This document shows positions 33,384 to 43,918 of a stretch of DNA of 64,000 bases, piece by piece; within the stretch, counting starts at the first letter, position 1, and each line of letters begins with the position of its first letter. The notes below the pieces were generated by a model. The model saw only the letters and a list, made by a program, of their open reading frames with translations. It did not search any database and was not told the origin of the DNA. The translations under genes and the position numbers were made by a program. Source of the stretch: Elephas maximus indicus (Eukaryota > Chordata > Mammalia > Proboscidea > Elephantidae); contig NC_064838.1 in assembly GCF_024166365.1 (NCBI RefSeq), positions 75,904,001 through 75,968,000 of the forward strand, written 5' to 3'.

Positions 33384-34337
33384 TCATTTATTATCTGAAA
33401 TTACATTTCTTTTCAATAACATTTTGATGGCATTTTTTACTTCTGCATTCCTTACTGTGTAGATAATGGGGTTTAACATGGGAGTGACAAGAGTATAGAA
33501 TACAGTTATGGCTTTATCCATGGAGAAGGTGGCTACTGGTCGCATATATATAAAAATACAGGGCACAAAGAACAAGACAACAACAGTGATGTGGGAACCA
33601 CAGGTAGAGAGGGCCTTTTTCCTCCCTGCAGAGCTCTGAGTCCTCAAGGAGTAGAGGATGACAACATAGGATGTCGACAACATTACAAAGGATATTCCAC
33701 AGATAACCCCAACATTGGTAGCAACTAAGAGACCAACAAGGAAAGTGTCTGTGCAGGCAAGTTGTAACAGAGGAAAGACGTCACACATGAAGTGATCCAT
33801 GATGTTGGGGCCACAGAATGGGAGCCAGAAAGTGACAAGAATCTGTCCAATAGAGTGGAAAAAACCCACTGTCCAAGATGCCCCCACCAAAAGGCAGCAT
33901 ACATGGTGGTTCATGATGGTCACATAGTGCAGAGGTCTACAGATGGCCACATAACGGTCATAGGCCATGACCACAAGGAGAGCAACCTCAGAACCACCTA
34001 AGAAATGTTCAGTAAAGATCTGTGTCATGCAGCCATTGAAGGAGATGGTTTTTGTCTCAGAGAGCAAGTCAGCTAGCATTTTAGGAAGTATGGAAGAGGA
34101 GTAGCAGGCATCTATCAAAGATAAGAAGGCCAGGAAGAAATACACTGGGGATTTCAATGTCTGACTGCAGATTATGGTGACCACAGTGAGCAGGTTTCCT
34201 GAGACGGTGACAATGTAGGTGATAAACAACACAACAACTAGAATTCTCTGCAACTGAGGATTCTGTGTAAGCCCTATTAGAATTAAATCGGTCACGTTCA
34301 TCCTGTTTTCTTTCACTTCAGTGCTGATGATGGACAC
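33384..34337 (-). CDS. Olfactory receptor, OR4 family-like, intact
   Basis: A single-exon 317-codon frame, the usual OR length. It is a seven-helix odorant receptor of olfactory cilia expected to signal through G-olf. Visible: N-glycosylation site NVT at 14-16; GN in TM1 (47-48); [10 protein letters not shown] at 61-70 (usual PMYFFL, here PVYFFL); Cys103 and Cys185 for the conserved disulfide; [15 protein letters not shown] at 124-138; [19 protein letters not shown] in ECL2; SY at 223-224; [20 protein letters not shown] from 241; [18 protein letters not shown] from 286. Met1 gives a longer N-tail than usual; Met13 (34301) is just before NVT and is an alternative start. Resembles OR4C-type receptors, but the subfamily is not certain. 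It lies in the spacer between the inverted arms. Confidence 0.95.
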   Translation of the reverse strand: MSIISTEVKENRMNVTDLILIGLTQNPQLQRILVVVLFITYIVTVSGNLLTVVTIICSQTLKSPVYFFLAFLSLIDACYSSSILPKMLADLLSETKTISFNGCMTQIFTEHFLGGSEVALLVVMAYDRYVAICRPLHYVTIMNHHVCCLLVGASWTVGFFHSIGQILVTFWLPFCGPNIMDHFMCDVFPLLQLACTDTFLVGLLVATNVGVICGISFVMLSTSYVVILYSLRTQSSAGRKKALSTCGSHITVVVLFFVPCIFIYMRPVATFSMDKAITVFYTLVTPMLNPIIYTVRNAEVKNAIKMLLKRNVISDNK

Positions 34338-34683
34338 AGAAATTGGGATTATCCTGTAAAGACAACATTTTTAACAGCAGGGTCATGAGATTTTGGGTTT
34401 GCAAATAAGAACAAAGCATTTAAAAAATACAAACTCTTTTCCTTTACGGTATAAAAGAAGAGAAAAAAATTTGCAATTTCTATTTTACAAAGAGATTAGA
34501 ACCATTGAGGCTGTCCAATCCAGCTTTTTCTGTTGGTGCTGGAATGCCATCTACAACATCTTGTGACAAGTGGTCACTGGGCATTTGCTGGAGGATATTC
34601 AGGCACAGGGAGCTCATCATGTAATAAACCCAATTCCTTCTCAGCCAGCAGGAAATGTTAGGGAACTCATCTATGTGTGGGTG
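34338..34683 (-). other. No gene seen; upstream flank of the OR gene
   Basis: About 345 bp upstream of the OR frame. No obvious TATA box or upstream exon can be assigned. OR 5' untranslated exons usually lie kilobases away and are not predictable by eye. Confidence 0.4.
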
Positions 34684-34900
34684 TGGAACCCTGGTGCCAC
34701 AACAGTTAAGCACTCAGCTGCTAACCAAAAGATTGGCAGTTCAAACCTATGAGTCCCTCTGTGGGAGAAAAGACCTGGCCATCTGCTTTCATAAAGATTT
34801 CAGCCTAGGAAACCCTATGGGGCAGTTCTACTGTGTCATATAGGGTCACTATGGGTAAAAATCAACCCCACAGCACACAACAAAGACAACAACACATACA
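34684..34900 (+). mobile_element. AfroSINE, long subtype
   Basis: 'ggaaccctggtgccacaaca', 'gctgctaaccaaaagattgg', 'gggagaaaagacctggccat', 'ctatggggcagttctactgt', and a tail ending in CAACAA repeats. A 3'-truncated second copy (A-box part only) is at 34957-35004 beyond an AT/CA-rich tract. Confidence 0.85.
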
Positions 34901-35004
34901 CATAGAAACACACACATATATAAGTATATATATATGTATATATATACCTGTATATGAAGGGCTCTGGTGGGGCAGTGGTTAAGAGCTATGGCTTCTAACC
35001 AACT

Positions 35005-36659
35005 CTTGGTTCTTGTTTTATACACTGTTGATATACAGATTGAGACTAAATCACCTCACTCTTCCATTCAAAAACCTTTAAATAAGCCACAGAGAAGGAA
35101 AGCTGTATCTGCCTTCTTCACCTCTTTATCCCCAGATCTACTTTAATGTTTGAACCAGAGTGGAGGTCAATAAACATTAATTGTACAAATTTAAGTTGGA
35201 AGACAATTTACTTATTTCTCCCACGTTCTCTGTTTTCCAAAATAGGAGTGCTCACCATCTTACCTAGGAAAACAATTTAATAAAGTCTTGGAAAGTGAGC
35301 AAGATATACTCCTCTCAACCCTTCAGGTCTATTCTCACTCTTCTCTTCCATGGCGGGCTTCCATGGTGTTCCTCAACCAGGCCTCCTCCTTCTCTGGTCA
35401 ACAGGAAGTACTAGATGAATGTTAGACGACAGGGTGGGAAGAAAAGCATGTCAGAGTTTATTCTCCTGGGCCCCTTCTGTGGTTTATCAGTAACAGGGTA
35501 CCTTAAACTGGGGTCACAGGTCTTGTTGGGTAGGCGTCTCCTACTTTCATATTTCCTTTTGTAATCATTTATTCTACTCATTCCCTCAGCCATAATTCTG
35601 GCAATGGTTTCCTACTGGTAGCTAGGCCTGGAATGCTTTATCATCATCCCTAATTAATTTCCCTTAAACTTTTTCATACATCAATAAGTAATCTTCTTTA
35701 ATTTTTTTTAATCTGCCATTTTGAGTATGCTGTTTCTTGTGAAGACTCCAATGGATATAGAAAGTTTGCACTTTTCCTTTGTAAATAATAAAATTAAATG
35801 GAAAAATAGTTTTCCCTTTATATAATTTTATGTTATTTCAAAATAATCTCTACTTCTTTTGATGTATAGCTGCTAAAGAAATTTAGCTTCTGTGAGGAAA
35901 AAACTGTGACAGACTTTGAAATATAAAAAGATTACTGGCGATCTTCAATGAAAGCTATGTGTTATCTATAGCACTCCCCTTGGGGCTACATGATTCTATG
36001 AGGATTATGCCTTTCACTGTCTTTGAGATATTTTATAACTCTTAGAGTTATTGAAAACTGATAACACAAATAATTCTTGTCCATGACACTGAAAATGTTG
36101 TCTGATGGAGGTTCAATTGATTTCCCTCAATCATTGCGGATAAAGTCAGTTTTGCATCTATTTGTAAATTCATTACACGTTCCTGATTGAACAAATGTGC
36201 TACACTGGATTCTCCTTTAAATGGATTACAACATATTCCTGGTTCATTCATTAATTAATGTGTTAAATAAAAACTTTGCCATATGTTCATTTTAAATTTG
36301 TATGAGAGCCATGATTTTATCTTTTTCCAAAAAGTATTTGTCTTTGTATATTAGAATTACTTAGAAAGTAAGCTGAAAAACTCACAAAAATCCAGATTCT
36401 CTTTCTCTGTGTGTTATTGCATCATGAGTTTTTCTGTTTTATTTTAGTGCATGGGGGGTAGTTTTAATCAATTTATAAAATCTCTTTTTGAGATTTTGAA
36501 GTCAAACAGAAACAAGATATAATATTAAGGAACATTTTATCAGTCTGCCGAACTCCACATCCATACAAAATTAGACAAAATGAATATTCTTATTAATGAA
36601 AATAAAACCTGTAGAGTCTGGGGAGAAGGATTACCCGATGAAATATAGCTTTAAGCTCC
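35005..36659. other. No gene seen; AT-rich spacer sequence
   Basis: Unassigned, AT-rich, with no open frame of interest. It has no inverted partner in the window. Confidence 0.45.
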
Positions 36660-37510
36660 ATTTAATAAGTCATTTACAAAATATTTATTAATCATCTACT
36701 ATGTGCCCAATACTCTAGAAAGTTGAAAGATAGCAGTGAACAAACAGATGAAGCCTCTACACTGATGTAGCTTACATTCTAGTAAGGGAAGACAGAAAGT
36801 AAGCAAATAAAACAGAAAGTAGATAGTATTTCAGATTGTAATATCTGCTATGGGGAAAGTTAAGTAGGGTAATGGATATTTGGAATCTGGGGGTAGGGTG
36901 TTATTTTCTATAAAGTAGTCACAGAAGGCTTCATTGAGAAGGGAACATGTGAACTAGACTAGAAAGAAGTGAAGAAAGATGCAAGAAGACATCTAAGGAA
37001 AGAACATTCCAGACAAAAAAATCAGTAAGTGAAAACACTCTGAGGAGGGAATGTGGTTGGCATCATTGTCTAAAGGAGATCAGTATGGCTGGAGAGCAAT
37101 GAAGGACTGGTAAGTGGCAGGTCTGATAGGGCTTTGCAGGATCATTTTAAGGGGTATGAAATTATTCTAAGTGAAAAACAAAGCCATTGAAAGGTTTTGC
37201 ACTGCAAAATGGCATGGTCTGACTGAATCTTAGAATTGATCGTTCTGGCTACCGTGTGGGGAATAGACTATAAAGGGGCAATGGTAGAAGCAGGGAGATG
37301 ATTAGTTAGGAGGATATTGTAACCATTCAGCAGAAACGTGATGGTGATTTGCACAAGGATGGGCTTAGTGGAGGGAGATGTATGATGAAGGTAGCTGCAG
37401 TAGTATCTGCTGATGGACTTAATGTGGGGTGTCAGAAAGAAAGAAGAGTAAAAATTATTCCAAAGTTTTGGACTTCACTCCATGAAAGGCATTGTTGCCC
37501 TTTATTGAGA
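36660..37510 (-). mobile_element. L2 LINE fragment, spans the inner boundary of the right arm
   Basis: The + strand is antisense L2: 'atttattaatcatctactat', 'gtagcttacattctagtaag', 'cagaaggcttcattgagaag', 'gttctggctaccgtgtgggg', 'ctgatggacttaatgtgggg'. The element is continuous across 37313, whereas its left-arm partner stops there. Confidence 0.8.
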
Positions 37511-39116
37511 CAACCTCACCTACAGATGCCATGATTTACACGGCTAACATTTACTTGGGTGCCTTTGAAATGCCAGGCACATTTAATCCTTGTATCAATA
37601 TTGAGTCATACACTATTATTATCCTTATTTATTAGATGAAATAACTAAGATAAGAAGAGGGTAAGGAAGTTTTCTGATGTTAGTCAGTGGTTGGTAACCC
37701 TAGTCTTACGTTGAAATAGAGCTAACAAAGGTAATTCTGTAAAATGTGTTTAACCTCTGAACCTGTTAACTATTTTCTGTCAAATGTGGTCAATTAGGTT
37801 GAAGTATGGCTGTGACAGTGACAAGGCTACTAGTTCTGCATTTGGCCCAAAGTAGGTACACAATCAATATCAACTACTTTTATTGAAATTTTTAAGAGTA
37901 GGGTATGTTTACTGCCTGTGACTATTAAATTTATAGTGTACTTTAAAATTTATTTATTTTTTTCTATGAGGCTGTATCTGTGTCACCCCAAAACAAGTAC
38001 TTATAAAAACAGATGAGGACATATTTTTCTCTCATTCATCTGCAAGGTTTTTAACCACCACCATGAATCTTTTTTATTATTATTATTTTTCTTTATCAAA
38101 GTGATTATAAGATATTTCACACACACATGCACATCACCACCCCCAACACCAGAATTAGGGGGTAATTTTGGCATTGAGTAGGTAGAGGTAGAATTTGTCA
38201 TATGATTAGTGTTTTAATGTGAATGTCAAATCTAATTTTCTGACACCTATATACAGATTTACTTACGAGGGTTCTCACTCGCTGATGTCCTCCCCTTCAA
38301 TCCCACTGTTTTCTACCTTATTGCTCAGCATTGCCCACCCCCAAAAGACCTCTACTGCCCACTGGTCTCCTTTCCTTTCTCATATCTCTTTCTTACCTCT
38401 ACCTCCATTTTTGTGATCTCAGCGTGAGTCCTGAGAAAACGAAGAACTAAAGGAATTAAGCCTAATTTCCCCATAGGAGATATGAAAATGTTTCTTAAAT
38501 TATAAAGTTCTATGTAAAGGTTAAACATTATTATTATATGCAATGATCAAAAACTAATATTAATTGATTACTTCTTATACTCTTATATGCTAGGCACTGT
38601 GCAAAGCACTTCACGTAAATTACCTCATTTAATATTTTTTTAAAAGGACTATATACAGTAGGACTCGATGGCACTGGGTTATATACAGTAGGAAGGTTAT
38701 TCCTTCTATTTCACATATAAAAAAACCCCACAGGAAGATTATTCCTTCTATTTTACATATAGGAAAATTGAGAAAAAGAGGGAGTTAGCCATTTACCTCA
38801 GGACGTATAGTTAGTGAGGAGCAGGTCAGAAGATCTAATTCAAGTATCTGGCCTGAAGTCTTGCTCTCGACCTTGACCCCGTGTTATCTGCCATTTAAAA
38901 CCTTACCTAGGTAGTTAGCATGACCCTTCTTTAATATTCATCTAGCAACAAAGGCTTTAAGAAGACTCTAACCCTAACTCATGGAGGCATAAAATTGGAT
39001 TCAAAAAACACTTAGGGATTTGAACTATGCCAGTCTCAGTACTTCCTCTGAGATTTCCCAACTTCCGTCTCAGGAGAATTTAGAACAAGAATTTAGAACT
39101 TTTTATATACTTATTT
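37511..39116. other. No gene seen; shared arm sequence with MIR remnants
   Basis: Mirrors 28480-30240. Includes an antisense MIR-like remnant at about 38560-38900 ('gccatttacctcaggacgta', 'gcactgtgcaaagcacttca'). No coding signal. Confidence 0.55.
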
Positions 39117-39275
39117 GGGGCCGTGGTGGTACAGTGGTTAAGAGCTACAGCTGTTAACAAAAAGGTTGGCCATTCAAATACACCAGGCACTCCTTGGAAA
39201 CCCTTTGGAGCAGATCTACTCTGTCCTGTAGGGTCTTTATGAGTCAACATCAGCTTGAAGGCAATGGATAAATAC
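39117..39275 (+). mobile_element. AfroSINE, shared by both arms
   Basis: 'ggtggtacagtggttaagag', 'gttggccattcaaatacacc', 'ccctttggagcagatctact', tail with 'gaaggcaatgga'. Partner at 28332-28482. Confidence 0.88.
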
Positions 39276-39372
39276 TTATTTTTTGTTTGTTTTATGTCAG
39301 TTAATAACACATTGCTACCCCATCCAAATATTATTTCTAACCCACCTTAAATTTGTTATTAAAAGTAAGTAG

Positions 39373-39424
39373 GTCCCTGGGAGTCAGAATCGACTCGACG
39401 GCACTGGGTTTGTTTTTTTTGGTT
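39373..39424 (+). mobile_element. Strongly 5'-truncated AfroSINE inserted in an older SINE flank
   Basis: Only the SINE tail is present ('gagtcagaatcgactcgacg', 'gcactgggtttgtttttttt'). It is flanked by near-identical 'taggtccctgg' (39368) and 'taggtcccagg' (39424), a likely target duplication. The left arm lacks it. Confidence 0.75.
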
Positions 39425-39632
39425 TAGGTCCCAGGGTGGTACAAATAGTTTTCATTAGACTACTAACCTAAAGGTTGGTGGCTTGAACCCACCCAACAGC
39501 TCCATGGAATATACGCCTGGTGACCTCCTTCTGTAAAAACTACAGCCAAGAAACCCCTATGCAGCAGTTCTACTCTGTAACTCATGGGGTCACCATGAAG
39601 TGGAATCAAGATGATGGCGACAGGTTTGATTT
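39425..39632 (+). mobile_element. AfroSINE, long subtype, shared by both arms
   Basis: 'gtcccagggtggtacaaata', 'cctaaaggttggtggcttga', 'tgcagcagttctactctgta', tail 'aagtggaatcaagatgatgg'. Partner at 28038-28242. Confidence 0.8.
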
Positions 39633-39991
39633 TGATGTTTTTGCACCTAGTATTTGGAAGTCATTTTCACTTTTAAACTCAAATAACCCCGTAAGTATAC
39701 TTTTCCTAATTCATAGATGGGAAATCTAAGGCTCAGAATGTCTCATTTCACTTGCCCAGTGCGGTATAACTGCTAAGCAGTAGAACTAAAAGCCAGCTTA
39801 TTCTGTTGGATTCCATTATGTTCTCTAATTTAAGAGTTCTCCAAAATAAGAAGTCTCTGAAAAGAGTTGGACCATGTTTCCTATTGAGCTGAGTAATAAC
39901 CTATTCATATTACATTCCAATGACAATTTTCTGAGAATTTAAGCACACTGAGGCCAGAATGTGACCTATAAATAAATAAGTAGATAGATAA

Positions 39992-40145
39992 TGGATGGAT
40001 GGATGGATGGATGGATGGATGGATGGATGGATGGATGGATGGATGGATGGATGGATGGATGGATGGATGGATGGATGGATGGGTGGGTGGATGGATGGAT
40101 GGATGGACTGGTTGATAGGTTAGTCAGTTGGTAGGTAGGTAGACA
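39992..40145. repeat. (GGAT)n microsatellite
   Basis: ATGG units run 39992-40107 with one GGGT interruption near 40081, then degrade to GGTA repeats. It is the partner of the left-arm array at 27480-27672, which is CCGT-rich. Confidence 0.97.
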
Positions 40146-40384
40146 GATTCTTTTCATTTTGAAAATGAGGAAACTGAGATTAAGAGAAGAAAAAGGACGT
40201 TAACAAAATTGCACATTTAGGTGGTGGTTTTTTAGATTAAGGATAAGAACTCAGGTTTCCTGACTCTCAGCCTGTTTGTCTTTTCACTACGTGGAATAGC
40301 TGATAGTCTCACTTTTTACAGAGTAATTCAAACAAAAGTTACTGTTTTGTTTGCCTAATTGATCTATACAGTTGCTTCGATTAC

Positions 40385-40857
40385 TGCAATGGATTGAATT
40401 GTGTCCTCCCAAAATATGTGTCAACTTGGCTAAGCCATGATTTCCAGTCTTGTGTGATTTTCCACTATTTTGTAAACTGATGTGAATTTCCTATGTGTTG
40501 TGATGTTAATGAGATGGGATTAGTGGCAGCTGTGCTAACGAGGCAGGACTCAAGCAAAAGATTAAGCTTTTCTTAAGCCAATCTCTTTTAAGATATAAAA
40601 GAAAGAAGGGGACAGAGAGACAGAGGGACCTCATACCACTAAGAAAGCAGTGCCAGGAGAAGAGTGAGTGTTTGGGCCTGGGATCCCTGCACTGAGTCCA
40701 GCAGAGGATTGATGATAAAGACCTTTTTACAGAACTGACAGAGAGAAAAAGCTGACACTTGATTTGGACTTCTAATAGACTGAGAAAATAAACTTCTGTT
40801 TGTTAAAGCCATTCGCCTGTGGTATTTCTGTTACAGCAGCACTAGATAACTAAGACA
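40385..40857 (+). mobile_element. ERVL-MaLR-like solo LTR, complete
   Basis: Starts 'tgcaatggattgaattgtgt' and ends 'agcactagataactaagaca'. It has 'gcagtgccaggagaagagtg', and 'actgagaaaataaacttctg' with AATAAA. It is the same LTR type as 30440-30862; its left-arm partner (27002-27243) has lost the 3' half. No internal genes. Confidence 0.7.
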
Positions 40858-41689
40858 ATTACCCATGTTGTTTCCAAGAGAGACCTGCCTTTTGGGAAAT
40901 GAAGATGTTGAGATATAATAACCAAATATAGCTTTGAAGTTATTCTATAGGATTTATCGTATAAAGACAAATCACAAAATATAAAGATAAATGATTTGGA
41001 ATTTTTAAGCTTCCATTTTCCACACATATTAAGTCTGTCTCTCCATCTTTTTGCAAGCCAAATAAGTAAGTTAAATGGGAATGTGAGAATAATCTCCCCT
41101 GTATATTTCAAGTATGTTTGGTAACCTACAAACACAAGCTATATGTTACAGAAAAGAATGGATAATTCAGAAAGCAGAATCAAAATACCAAAGGTATTTT
41201 GGGGCAAGATGCATGGAAAAATCACTACCAGAAGTCCTGGACAGATAACCAAGAATCTGGAAATAACATGTGTCTAAATAGGTTGTCAAAATTTCTATGG
41301 ACCATCACTGCTGCGCAACTCTCATGTTTCCCCTTTTTGAACATAAGTGTATAAAGAAGTTATTCCATACCTGTCAGAGCATTTTACACTGGGTTGGGGG
41401 AGGAGCACAGATAATGTATCTATAGTTCATAGGTCTTCAGATTGAATAGTACTAAAAGAGTTGTGTCCAAGGAACCACACCTCACGAGCCTCATCCCACT
41501 TGGATGTAATTTAGATGATAAGATCCTGAATCTTAAGTCAAAACCTGATACTGTAATTGGATGAGGGTTGAGAGAGGGACCTTGGGAAAGGGGACAGTGA
41601 GTGTGCTTTTCTTGTGGGGGGCATGCACATTGTTGTGGCCAAAGGGGAGATTTTGGCATATTTCCACCGCATTATAGCCTGTTATATAT
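40858..41689 (+). other. No gene seen; unassigned sequence deleted from the left arm
   Basis: Non-coding. Part of the right-arm segment (about 40605-48850 without L1 'D') that is absent from the left arm. May include an unassigned old repeat at 41400-41690. Confidence 0.45.
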
Positions 41690-42225
41690 GCTCTTTCAGA
41701 ATGTTGACATTTCCTCCTTAAGTGGTAGAGTCCATGCCCTTTCTACTTGAAAATGGAAGGAAATTTATGACTCTGGACAAATAGAATATGACAGAAGTGA
41801 TTCTATGTGACTTCCAAGGTTAGGTAAAAAAAGAAAATGCACTTCTACCTTGCTTGCTCTCTTGACACACACTTTTAGAGCTCTGATTCACCATGTAAAA
41901 GTCTCCATGCTTGAGAGACCATGCTTGAGAGACTATGTAGACAGACCACATAGAAATAGAAGGAGAAGCCCAAGCAGTGCCAGTTATTTCAGCCATCACT
42001 GTTCAAGACTTTCAAGACCAGGTACCAGATATATGATAAAGAAAACTGTTAGATGACCTCATCCCCAATCACCTCTGATTTTAGGCTCCTGAGAAACCAT
42101 GAACCGTATTCATGACCTAGAGAAACCATCTGGAAATAAAGTGATTGCTGTTGTTCTCAGCAACTAAATTTTGGAGCCATTTGTTACACAACTATAGCGT
42201 CTATCTGAAACAATACAGTAATTTA
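41690..42225 (+). mobile_element. MLT1/MaLR-like LTR remnant
   Basis: The 3' portion reads 'gaaaccatctggaaataaag', then 'caactaaattttggagccat' and 'ttgttacacaactatagcgt', matching the end pattern of MLT1-type LTRs. The 5' limit is uncertain. Confidence 0.5.
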
Positions 42226-42530
42226 AACACTATAGTTTTGGCTCATGGATAGACAAATTGAAGAAAATAGAAATTCAAGAAACAGAACAATGGATCTATA
42301 GATATTTTATACATAAAAATGATGATATTTCAGTGTAGTAGGAAATGAAATAGTTATTCAATAAATGGTGCTGGGAAAATCTAGTTATCCTTATCCATAT
42401 TTCCACTTCAAACACTACCTTAAAATTCAAGCTTTATATGGATTAAAGAGGTAAATGTGAAAAAGTAAACCTTTAATACTTTTGAAGTAAATTATCTTTT
42501 TAAACTCTGAACAGGGAAGTACTTTGAGAA
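42226..42530 (+). mobile_element. Old L1 ORF2 remnant
   Basis: Contains 'ataaatggtgctgggaaaat', a decayed form of the 'caaatggtgctggcataact' segment seen in L1 'D' at 46719. No frame remains. The following 380 bp to 42913 are unassigned. Confidence 0.5.
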
Positions 42531-42913
42531 GTAGTTGCAGTGGACTTTCTTTCCGAATCCACAAATCTAAAAGTCAGCTCCTCCAACCCCTCCAATGATT
42601 ATGTAAGTTTTTAATTTCGTGCACCAGATTCATTTGTTATTAAAAGACCTAGCGAAGTTTTCATTTCCTTTGCTGAAGAATAAATGTAACTACATGATTG
42701 GGATTTATTCTATATTTGCTCAATAAATGGAGGTATTAATGTATCTAAGTGCCATCATAGAATCCAATTATAAATTCAGAAAATGATTAAGGGGAAAAAA
42801 AAACACACACTAATTTTAATGCCTTAATATGTATGTTATGGGTGCACTTACCAAGAGGGAAACATCTAAGGTCAAAGCCTTAAACAAATGATTTTTGTAA
42901 TATAGAATTATTG

Positions 42914-42984
42914 TTGTTATTGGGTATCATCAAGTTGATTTTCGACTCACGGTGACCCACGTGACTGTAAAACTGCCCCATAGA
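42914..42984 (-). mobile_element. AfroSINE, 3' piece (split by L1 'D')
   Basis: Antisense tail 'atcaagttgattttcgactc' and body start. It breaks after AAAACTGCCCCATAG (42969-42983), which reappears at 48740-48754. Confidence 0.88.
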
Positions 42985-43045
42985 GGGGACAGAAAACACA
43001 GAGAAAATAGTTGAAGAACTCCTGACACAAAACTTCCCTGGCATC

Positions 43046-43453
43046 ATGAAAGACGAAAGGATATCTATCCAAGATGCTCATCGAACCCCATTTAAGATTG
43101 ATCTAAAAAGAAAAACACCAAGACATATTATCATCAAACTTGCCAAAACCAAAGACAAACAGAAAATTTTAAAAGCAGCCAGGGAGAAAAGAAAGGTTTC
43201 CTTCAAGGGAGAATCAATAAGCTCAGACTACTCAGCAGAAACCATGCAGGCAAGAAGGGAATGGGACGACGTATACAGAGCACTGAAGGAGAAAAACTGC
43301 CAACCAAGGATCATATATGCAGCAAAACTCTCTCTGAAATATGAAGGAGAAATTAAGATATTTACAGATAAACACAAGTTTAGGGAATTTGCAAAAACTA
43401 AACCAAGACTGCAAGAAATGCTTAAGGAGATTGTTTGGCCTGATGACCAATAA
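43046..43453 (+). pseudogene. L1 ORF1 of 'D', C-terminal remnant
   Basis: Open from 43046 to 43453 (136 codons): ISIQDAHRTPFKIDLKRKTP, IIIKLAKTKDKQKILKAARE, YSAETMQARREWDDVYRALK, QPRIIYAAKLSLKYEGEIK. The coiled coil and first part of the RRM are lost by 5' truncation at 42985; codons between 42985 and 43046 also read as ORF1. Confidence 0.9.
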
Positions 43454-43918
43454 TATCAGGTACCAGCACAATACAAGGTCACAAAACAGAACGTCCTGAT
43501 ATCAACGCAACTCAAATGGGGAAAGCACAAAAACAAACAAAGATTAATTAGAAAAAATATGTAAATAAACAAAATAATACACATAACAGGAAATCATGGA
43601 AATCAATAGATAAACGATCACAGTAACCAAAAAGAGGGACTAAATATAGGAGGCATTGAACTGCCAGATGGAGAGTGATACAAGGCGATATAGAATGATA
43701 CAAGTTAGGTTTTTACTTAGAAAAATAGGGGAAAATAATAAGGTAACCATAAAAAGGAATATCAATTCCATAACTCAAGAAAAACGTAACGACTCAACAA
43801 ACATAAAGTTAAACATTATGAAAATGAGGGTCTCACAATCTACTAAGAAAAACGTCTCAGCACAAAAAAGTATGTGGAAAAATGAAATGGCCAACAACAC
43901 ACATGAAAAGGCATCAAA

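Noticed and set aside
11377-42225. Endogenous retrovirus with coding capacity
   Set aside because: Only solo LTR-like sequences are seen; no gag, pol or env-like frames lie between or next to them.
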